Below, in pieces: positions 15,834 through 22,949 of a DNA stretch of 22,949 bases. The number at the start of each line of letters is the position of its first letter. Position 1 is the first letter of the stretch. The DNA is from Cylindrotheca closterium (lineage: Eukaryota; Bacillariophyta; Bacillariophyceae; Bacillariales; Bacillariaceae). The stretch lies in assembly GCA_933822405.4 (NCBI GenBank), contig CAKOGP040001724.1, positions 1-22,949 on the forward strand, read 5' to 3'. A program made the position numbers and the translations under genes. The notes beneath the pieces are model-generated. The model was not told where the DNA came from, searched no databases, and was given only the letters and a program-made list of their open reading frames with translations.

Positions 15834-18770
15834 AAGAGGCTATGAGATGATTGTTTGGAACATCGGGCCTACATGCGATCTCACACCGCCCTTAACATAT
15901 ACAACGTGGATGGGGAGGTGCCGGAGACTGTTATGACTGGACAGACTGCAAATATTGGTCCATGGTGTGATTTCCAATGGTATCAATGGGTAAAATACTA
16001 CGATGAGACTGCAAAATTCCCTGATGATAAGATGTCCCTTGGACGATGCTTGGGACCAAGTCCTGGAATCGGATCCCTCTTGACTGGAAAGATCCTTAAG
16101 AACAACGGGAACTACCACCACACCTCCACCTTCAGAGCCCTAACATCCGAAGAAATGGCTGACGCCGCCAAGAAATGCCTAGGTAATGACTTCAATACCA
16201 ATGTGAATGACAAGTTGGGTGACAAGGCAAAGCCTGAAGATTTCAGTGAGGACGATCTCACCCCTACATATGACCGTTATGAGGATGATTCTGGAGAAGG
16301 ATTGGATCTAATGCCTGACAGGGATGAGCAGCAGCACGACTACTATGATCTATACCTCAATGCTGAAGTGCTGCTTGCTAGAGGGGACAAGATGGTAACT
16401 GGAAAGGTCACTGGACGAAAGAGGGAAGCAGACGGAAGTCTTAGAGGAAATGGGCATGCTGTCCCAATGCTGGACACTCGCACATATACCGTTGAATTCC
16501 CTGATGGGGCCAAAGCCACTTATGCAGCAAACGTACTTGCTGAGGGAATGTACCTGCAATGTGATGAGAACGGCAATCAATTCCTCCTGCTCGACTCCAT
16601 CATTGACCATAAGACAGACAAGACTGCAATCCAACCTGGCAACAACAGATTCCGATACCATGGACGACTTGTCCAGAAACGTACAACAAAAGGATGGCAG
16701 CTTTGTGTCCAATGGAAGGACGGTACCACTACTTGGGAGCGACTGTCTGATCTCAAAGAATCTTTCCCCAGTGAGGTTGCTGAGTTTTCCGTCGCAACTG
16801 GAATAGATCACCTACCCGCATTCAAGTGGTGGGTTCCATACATCTTGAAGAAACAAAATGCAATTATTGTCAAGGTCAAGAGCCAATACCACAAGCGAAC
16901 ACACAAATTTGGCATCAGAGTTCCCAAAACAGTCCAAGAAGCCCGTGAACTTGATCGAATCAATGGCAACGACTTGTGGGAACAGGCCCTTGGGAAGGAG
17001 ATGAGCAATGTTTGTGTGGCTTTCAAGATGCTCAACGAGGAAGACAAAGCACCAGTTGGGCACACCAAAATCAAGTGCCACATCGTTTTTGATGTCAAAA
17101 TGGAAACACTCCGCCGGAAATGCCGACTGGTTGCTGGTGGCCCCATGACTGAGGCACCATGTCCTAGCGTAACTTACTTGAGTGTTGTATCTCGTGAATC
17201 TGTCCAAATTGCTCTAACACTTGCCGCTTTAAATGCATTGGAAGTCAAAGCTGCTGACATCCAGAATGCCTACTTGACAGCGCCTCTCGTCATTGAAAAG
17301 ATTTGGACAGTTTGTGGCCGTGAATTTGGGAAGGACGAAGGCCGCAAAGCTATTGTTGTACGCGCATTATATGGATTACGGGCCGCTGGGCATGACTACA
17401 GAACATTCCTCTCGGAGTATATGTAAAATCTGGGATGGAAACCTTGCTTGGCCGACCCTGACATATACTACATGCCAATGACAAGACCTGACGATGGTTT
17501 TGAATACTACGCCTACGCACTGCTCTACGTTGACGACATATTAATGATCCACCACGATGCTATGGGAGCGCTCAAGAAAATCGACAAGGCATTCACGCTG
17601 AAACCAGACTCTGTTGGCGATCCTGATATCTACCTAGGGGCCAAGTTCCGAACTACCACTCTGAAGAACGGGGTTGTTGCATATTCCTTGAGTCCGAGCA
17701 GATATGTACAAGAGAACGTGAAACTTGTGTTAGAGGAACACCATGGGACCACATTGAAGAAAGGATCCAGAGCCAGATCACCCTTACCGAACAACTACCG
17801 TCCTGAACTTGACATGACAGAAGAACTTGAAGGAGAGGAAGCATCGTATTTCCAATCCCTTGTTGGTATTTTGCGCTGGATGGTCGAACTTGGTAGAATT
17901 GATATCATCACTGAAGTTAGTATGCTCGCGTCTCACCTTGCTCTTCCCCGCAGAGGACACCTCAAATCTATTTTCCACATGTTCGCCTACCTGAAAGCTC
18001 ATCACAATGCTACTTTTGTAATGGACCCATCCTACCCACAGATCGATCACTCTGTCTTCAAGACATGCAACTGGGCCGATATGTACCCTGAGCCAATACC
18101 TCCAAACGCGCCTGAACCACGAGGCAAGTCCATTGATGTCATCCTGTATTTTGACAGTGACTTAGCTGGTGACAACATCAACCGTCGCTCTTGTACTGGA
18201 TACATGATCTATGTCAACAATGCCCTTGTGATTGCCCACTCAAAGAAACAGGCTCGGATTGAGACCAGCGTCTTTGGGGCGGAGTTTTGCGCATTAACAC
18301 AGGGTATGGATCAAATGAGGGGACTCAGATACAAACTACGCATGATGGGAATTCCCATGGAGGGACCTACTTACGCCTACGGAGACAACATGTCTGTTAT
18401 TCACAACACACAAAGACCTGATTCTACGTTGAAGAAGAAATGTAATTTGATTGCATACCATGCGTGTCGTGAAGCCGTCGTTGCTGGTGAAATGATCACC
18501 GGCCATGTCCCGTCGGAGAAGAATCCAGCTGACCTAGCTACAAAGCCGGACAGAAGAGAGACAGATTACTGGACATTGTGATGTATGACTTTCGATGAAA
18601 TGGCAGTCCTCCTGACTGAGTCAGGTATGAGGGTTATTAAGGTTCCCCGGATCATCTTGGATCCAAATAAACTGCCTGGACGAAGATTTGATAATAGGTA
18701 TTCAATGGAACGCAATGAAACTCAGAGAGTGCCATGGGCCATGGGGACTGAATTGAATCCCCCGTGTTGA
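15834..18770 (+). pseudogene. Copia pol remnant: integrase end, reverse transcriptase, RNase H
   Basis: A single frame runs from the LTR-A edge to 18770. It starts in the integrase C-terminal region (DDCLEHRAYMRSHTAL, then PDDKMSLGRCLGPSPGIGS). After an acidic linker it has a chromo-like stretch (WKDGTTTWERLSDLKE, 16718-16765), reverse transcriptase motifs KAADIQNAYL (17251) and the catalytic YVDD (17527-17538), then RNase H (YFDSDLAGD, KKQARIETSVFGAE, YGDNMSV). Three in-frame stops break it: TGA at 15843, TAA at 17424 and TGA at 18579. The frame is open again after each, including 62 codons after the last. At least the first (conserved Trp before DDCLE) looks like a nonsense mutation. The final TGT TGA overlaps the first bases of the family B LTR. 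Gag, protease and the catalytic integrase core are missing. It is dead as a polymerase. Confidence 0.85.
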
Positions 18771-18905
18771 GTTGACTCAATGGACTAGAATGAATGGCTA
18801 TCGCCAACCAATAGCTTATAATTTTGATTATCTCCCTTTTACAACACTGTAACTATTCAAACCCCGTTATCGCTCTTTTATCGTCCAATAACGGGCACAT
18901 TAACT
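18765..18905 (+). repeat. Family B LTR segment, right copy (3' LTR)
   Basis: It begins TGTTGAGTTGACTC after tgaattgaatcccccg and matches the left copy at 1807-1943, including aaccaatagcttata and aaccccgttatcgctct. It follows pol in the sense direction, so it is the 3' LTR. Clear similarity ends within about 10 bp of the stop codon of the PCID2 gene, which lies on the opposite strand. Confidence 0.8.
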
Positions 18906-18910
18906 CATAA

Positions 18911-20415
18911 CTACGGGGCGATAATTGCAGATTTGGGAAAGGGATCCCTTTTGCTCAGTACCAAAACCCGTTTGGTATGAGAAAGATAACCTCGAACATA
19001 GCCCCGAAAAATAAGATTGGCCAAAATGCACTCTACTTCATCAAGATCAATAGGTAGTCCAAGCCATTTGAAGGCTGCAGCCACATGGTTCAGTGATATC
19101 TGGTGCTTGTCAAGTATATTGTGAACACGTTTGAAGAGATTTCGATAGCAGACTGTTTTGCACTTCTCCAATAATAGATAGGTTCCTTGACTGAATGGTG
19201 CAATATTAATCGAATTGAACAACAATTAGACTACAGTACTAGTACATTCATCACCACAGCAAACTTCGTCACTGCACGTACCGAATAAAGCGATCTTGAT
19301 ATCTCACAAGGCCATCCTGAAATGCCCGCAGGTCTCCTTTCTGGAGCCCATCGACCAATGGTTTGAATTCCTCGAGCCCATATTTCTCAAGCACTTCAGC
19401 AAACTTGTGTCAGTAAGGACCATGGCATTCCACAAATTCCCAATTAGAATACTTACAATACATCGTTGGTAAACGACCCCGATAGAGTTTGATTGGAATT
19501 AGGTACCTGAGAATGCATCTCTTGTTCTTTGGGGAACCCTGGTGACAATGCAAAAAGGCAAAGTCCAAGTTTTTCTCTGCAAGTGCGTGCTGATCTTCAA
19601 ACATATTCAATCTCCCAATGTAGTATCTGTAAGTCACCATTTGCCCCATAGTTCCAGTCTCATTCAACTTCCTTGTCTCAACTGGTCGTATCAAGTTTTT
19701 GCATAGTCTCAGTATGTTGAGTTTGAAGTACATCCCAAATAATTCATTGACAATTGCCAAAACCCCAGCTTTTTTGGACCCTTCGGTGTCAAATGGCGCA
19801 CTTGGCTAGCACAGCTTTGCGTGAGTCTAGGTAGAGAATGAGAAAGAGCAGGCAATGTATCGCACTTACTTGATACTCAGTTCGATCATTAAACGTCTTG
19901 CTATAACTATCTTGCAACAACTGCACAGCACTTTGCAAGTTGGTATTGCGGTGTCTAGGGCCATCTGCCCCGCGATCGGCGAGAAGGGCTATCCTGTGAG
20001 TATTCTTGCAGATAGATATCAAAGATGGAACTAGCCAATTCCCTTCTGAAGAACCAAAAATTCGATTGAAATTTGAATGAACAGAAGACTGTCCCCCATA
20101 CCAGTCATCTGCATGTCCCTTCATTCGTCCATCAAGTATGCGATCGAATAAGCCATTCTGAATGAAACCGAACAATGACAAGGTGAATCGTTTACTTACC
20201 GCTTCTGCTGCCGAATGGGCGTCCAGCAATGCTGCCAACAAGCCACCATAGTCCGTCTCGCCAACCATCATAGCATCTTGTTTATGCTTTTGGGTTCTCG
20301 TTCCTTTCTTCGTGTTCGGCATAAATGGCATTTTTACGACTTGCACCATCGCAATTGGATCGTGATTTTGGGCGGCGACTTGAAGCTCTTGCCGGAGAGT
20401 TTGGTTGTTGACCAT
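18911..20415 (-). CDS. PCID2: PCID2/Thp1 homologue, PCI-domain subunit of TREX-2, five exons
   Basis: Proposed exons: 20200-20415, 19870-20157, 19457-19805, 19282-19393, 18911-19190, giving 414 aa against about 400 in animals. All four introns are GT-AG and tiny (42, 64, 63 and 91 bp), and the joins restore family sequence. Across join 3 the protein reads LPTMYLLEKYGLEEF, and across join 4 RFIRQGTYLLLEK. Landmarks are VNELFGMYFKLN, VTYRYYIGR, FAFLHCH....KNKR and the C-terminal PCI winged helix with DEVECILANLIFRGYVRGYL and SKRDPFP. PCID2 helps tether mRNA export to nuclear pores. The start in accATGGtc is preferred over upstream in-frame ATGs (20628) because the family begins near here. The 42-bp first intron is a multiple of three without a stop, so retention would add 14 residues. 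Confidence 0.93.
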
Positions 20416-20575
20416 GGTTCTTGCGATGGTGGTTTTGAGATCGGAATTGAAATTGAAAATCAGGATCGATTGATGACATCCATTGAGTCCTGTTATTCGA
20501 AAACGCAAAACATTATTCGTGTACTCGTACCTTATTTTATGATATAAAAGCACCGTGACAAAACAAACAACAGCG
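20416..20575. promoter_or_regulatory. Bidirectional promoter between PCID2 and RPA2-like genes
   Basis: Only 160 bp separate the two start codons, so they must share a promoter region. GATATAAAAG at 20541-20550 is a TATA-like site about 25-35 bp before the RPA2-like ATG. Part of the interval may be 5' untranslated sequence of PCID2. Promoter activity is inferred from layout. Confidence 0.5.
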
Positions 20576-21184
20576 ATGTCTTGTCCCAAGCGGTGTTTCA
20601 TTTCAGACTTGTACTCTGGATCCATCATTGCAAACTCCAGGGCTAGTTTAGTGCGGATCTTGGCTACAGTTTTGTCGATTGAACCGATCTCCTCCCAAAG
20701 TCATTGCGTGGCATTTCCAGGGAGGAAGTCTCAGCACGTCGAGTTCATCATGCTTCAACTTGACGACGGCACGGCGAGTATTGGGTTTTGGACTCCTCGT
20801 AGCATGGTAAAGAAGCTGTCTGTGCATCCTGGGGACGTAGTGGAATGTGTTGCAAAGCTTTGCCAGAATGGAGAGATAAAGAGATTCTACACAGAGGCGC
20901 TATCTTCTATAGAGGACCCAGAAATGGAACATCTTAGATGGGCCGAGTTGACGAACACGTCATCGAAAAGCTCGCGTAGATTTGGATATCCCACGCTGGA
21001 ATGGAATGCAGAGGAAGTATATCGAATGATTTGCCTTCAATCTCGAGGAGGAAATGGGGTGATGATGGAGGACTTAGCCCTCGTCATGCGAAAGACAAAA
21101 AAGGATATGCAAGCGATAATTTCGCGATTGCAATTAGATGGTCTCATATATCATAACGAAGACGAAAAATATGTACCGCTATGA
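20576..21184 (+). CDS. RPA2: RPA2 (RPA32)-like ssDNA-binding protein: OB fold plus winged helix
   Basis: The protein is 202 aa and intronless. Residues 25-125 form an OB-fold pattern: VRILATVLSIE, then FIMLQLDDGTASIGFWTP (58-74), then a LSVHPGDVVECVAKL strand and KRFYTEALSSIED. Residues 143-200 are a winged helix like RPA_C (EEVYRMICLQS, KDMQAIISRLQLDGLIYHNED). RPA32 works in the heterotrimer that coats single-stranded DNA in replication and repair, and its winged helix binds repair factors. It is shorter than typical RPA32 (about 270 aa) and lacks an obvious Gly/Ser-rich phosphorylated N-terminus, so it could be a divergent paralogue or another OB/winged-helix protein. The ATG at 20576 is the first in frame. 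The stop is 10 bp from the convergent ADAT1 stop. Confidence 0.75.
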   Translation: MSCPKRCFISDLYSGSIIANSRASLVRILATVLSIEPISSQSHCVAFPGRKSQHVEFIMLQLDDGTASIGFWTPRSMVKKLSVHPGDVVECVAKLCQNGEIKRFYTEALSSIEDPEMEHLRWAELTNTSSKSSRRFGYPTLEWNAEEVYRMICLQSRGGNGVMMEDLALVMRKTKKDMQAIISRLQLDGLIYHNEDEKYVPL

Positions 21185-21193
21185 TTGGGCTAG

Positions 21194-22645
21194 TTATCCT
21201 TGCTCACTTGTAAGGTGCAAAGGGAAATCATCTTGCTCCCGAAGCCAACCTGACAATGGACCACCATCAAGGATCACTGTCTTTAACAGCTTCCAATTTG
21301 AGTCCGATTCGTTTGATTTCAGGGCTTGGTATTGGGTAATGTCCGTTGAGAAAATCACCGTACAGCGCTGTAGCAGTGACTGTCTTGACAGCCGGCTGCT
21401 CAATTTTTGATATTCTTCCAATTTCTTTCCAGAAGGCTTCTTGCCCTGACGAATTCCTCTCGCTCCAATCAGAATTTCTGGTACATTCGGATCAGTGCAC
21501 TGCCAATTCATTGCAAATCCACAAGGAGATACCTTTCGGTTTGGACTTGCTTCCGATGACAACTTTGTCTTTTTGTACGGTGGGGGTCGAGAAGGTTCAT
21601 CCCGAGATGTAAACGGAGTTCCAAGAGTTGTAGCAAGAGCAGATTTACCTGAAGAGAAAGCACTCCGAACCACATGGACTGACGGAATGTGATCTTTCCA
21701 TTGCCATTTCGAAGATGTATCGTGTGTTTTAGCAACGTAGTTCCAGACTGCCCTTGCCCTACTTGGAATCGCTCGTTCTAGGGCTTCTAGTTGGTGGTTG
21801 GTGTCAGGGATAATCCGAGTATCTTGGCTTACAACAATGCTAGAAAGCAACACTGGCTCCTTGAAGAGGTTAGAAAGTAGGCTTCCTTGTAGACCTAGTA
21901 TACTCCATTTTACAATTTTGTCTGAGCATGACATGCTAGTTGAACGAAGATGTGACGGTAGATTGGAGCGGCCAGACTTGCACCTCAAACTACTCAAGAG
22001 CTGTGAGTTTTCCCGCGCAATCGGTGCACCTTGAAGGAGCTGAGTATCCCCACCACATACAGTTGAAGTAACGCCGGTCTCTTTAGAAACAATAATCTTG
22101 GCCCCCGTGAAAAAAAATCCCGAGCTAGCACCGTAGATGCTGCTCATGGGTATACCGGTAGAATCATCGTGAAATGAAATCGGGTTATTGTGTGTTCTTG
22201 TCGAAATTCCAGTATGAGACTAAGGCCATGCCGTCGACTCTTACCTCGCATCACCACAGGGCGAGTCTGAAACATATAGATGAAGAGCAATATCTTGACG
22301 GATCTTATACTTCTCTTTGCAAGGTTCTTGTTCAAGCAAAAGTCGCCCCTTTGAGAACGATTGAGATTTTGAGATTGCGTTGATCTGTAGCCACAGCACT
22401 CTCACCAAGCCACGTCGAGCAAGTATTTCCGCATGCGAGTCATGGAGCACAAAGCCTTGCTTTCGAATAGCAGTACATTTTGTACCTGTGGCGGCCGATA
22501 CCACCCAGAAATTGTCCTCCTGTTGTGCAACAATAGACGCATAAACTGTAAATTCTGACTGATCTTTTGGCTTCCCCTTCGAAATATTCTTGTTATAGTG
22601 GCTCAGGGCGCATTCAGCAACTGACTCTGCTATTTTGGAGGACAT
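21194..22645 (-). CDS. ADAT1: tRNA-specific adenosine deaminase 1 (ADAT1), two exons
   Basis: Exon 1 is 22245-22645 and exon 2 is 21194-22139, joined over a 105-bp GTAAGA...CAG intron to give 448 aa. The join completes the active-site motif SDSPCGDASIYG. The deaminase (ADAR/A_deamin) domain has HDSHAEILARRG with zinc ligand H71 and proton-shuttle E73, then C130 in PCG, and C205 in TSMSCSDK. RCKSGR (186-191) and KIVKWSILGLQGSLL follow. Near the C-terminus are SPCGFAMNWQ and ILIGARGIRQGKKPSGKKL. ADAT1 converts A37 of tRNA-Ala to inosine. The acceptor is a GAGCAG pair, so a second form with one extra Ser is possible; CAG is the better consensus. All catalytic residues are present. It is convergent with the RPA2-like gene. 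Confidence 0.93.
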
Positions 22646-22949
22646 GACATTTCGGATCGTTCCACTTCATGCGACAAGGGCATTTTTGTTCGGTCCTAAA
22701 TTTTTCAATACCGGCATATGTACCGGTACAATAGGTGGAATGTTAGGCTGTTTCCACGCGAACCGAAAACCGAGTGTTTTGGGTCTTTTTCGTTTCTCGG
22801 TTTTCGGTTTCGTAAAAAAAATACGTCCACACGAACATTTTCCCTCCAAAACTGAGTCGGCGGCCGGATTTCGGTTGGTCGGCGGCCGAATATTTGGGCA
22901 ATATCTCGGCGCCGAAAACCGACAGCCGGATTTTGCCTGTCTCAGCCGA
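22646..22949. other. ADAT1 upstream region with GC-rich repeats
   Basis: No gene is supported. The stretch should hold the ADAT1 promoter. It contains a dyad of ACCGGY motifs around 22711-22730, a long hairpin (22761-22809), and two copies of tcggcggccg at 22857-22866 and 22880-22889, each followed by similar sequence. The repeated CGG-type motifs continue to the window end and may be part of another repeat. Confidence 0.45.
22761..22809. repeat. Inverted repeat with perfect 14-bp arms
   Basis: AACCGAAAACCGAG (22761-22774) is the exact reverse complement of CTCGGTTTTCGGTT (22796-22809), with a 21-base loop. The pairing extends outward (cg / cg) with one bulge. It could be the end or core of a small inverted-repeat element, or a transcribed hairpin. 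Confidence 0.7.

Noticed and set aside
20416..20628. Longer PCID2 N-terminus starting at an upstream in-frame ATG at 20628
   Set aside because: It would overlap the start of the divergent RPA2-like gene, and the extra residues do not look like the family. The ATG at 20415 gives the normal length.

Overview
This window looks like nuclear DNA of a compact-genome eukaryote. A stramenopile, most likely a diatom, fits best. The host genes are eukaryotic and carry few, very short GT-AG introns (42-105 bp). The Ty1/copia Gag and Pol fragments resemble the diatom CoDi-type lineages. That lineage call rests on motif recognition, not on a search.

Layout. 1-1943: transposon debris, with a partial LTR of family A (+) abutting a decayed copia gag on the minus strand, then a family B LTR fragment (-). 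1944-2806: no gene seen. 2807-4914: a 2.1 kb element with inverted termini, flanked by TTAA (piggyBac-like by structure). 5163-6164: SIRT6-type sirtuin (+). 6901-7536: phosphatidylinositol-synthase-like CDP-alcohol phosphatidyltransferase (-). 8600-12971: a convergent pair, a frameshifted FAR1/MULE-like gene with a SWIM finger (+) and a proline-rich gene with a cysteine-peptidase-like C-terminus (-). 12975-15833: three more family A LTRs, two of them facing each other, plus an internally deleted A element holding only a gag zinc knuckle and protease (-). 15834-18770: copia integrase end, reverse transcriptase and RNase H (+), broken by stops and ended by a family B LTR at 18765. 18911-22645: a tight host block, with a PCID2 homologue (-, five exons), an RPA2-like protein (+, divergent from PCID2) and ADAT1 (-, two exons, convergent with the RPA2-like gene).

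How it works together. The right-hand 3.7 kb is a gene-dense block of nucleic-acid functions: mRNA export/TREX-2, ssDNA binding and tRNA A-to-I editing. The genes are spaced by 10 bp (RPA2-like/ADAT1) and 160 bp (PCID2/RPA2-like). Everything left of 18911, apart from the sirtuin and the lipid synthase, is largely mobile DNA. The family A LTRs occur in both orientations. Turning the segment between copies 1 and 4 around would put the left gag and LTR-B in the same direction as the right-hand pol and LTR-B. The two halves may therefore be parts of one B element split by rearrangement. The most unusual items are the face-to-face LTR pair joined by leader DNA, the TTAA element with palindromic termini, and the FAR1/SWIM gene with no visible DDE core next to a peptidase-like partner.
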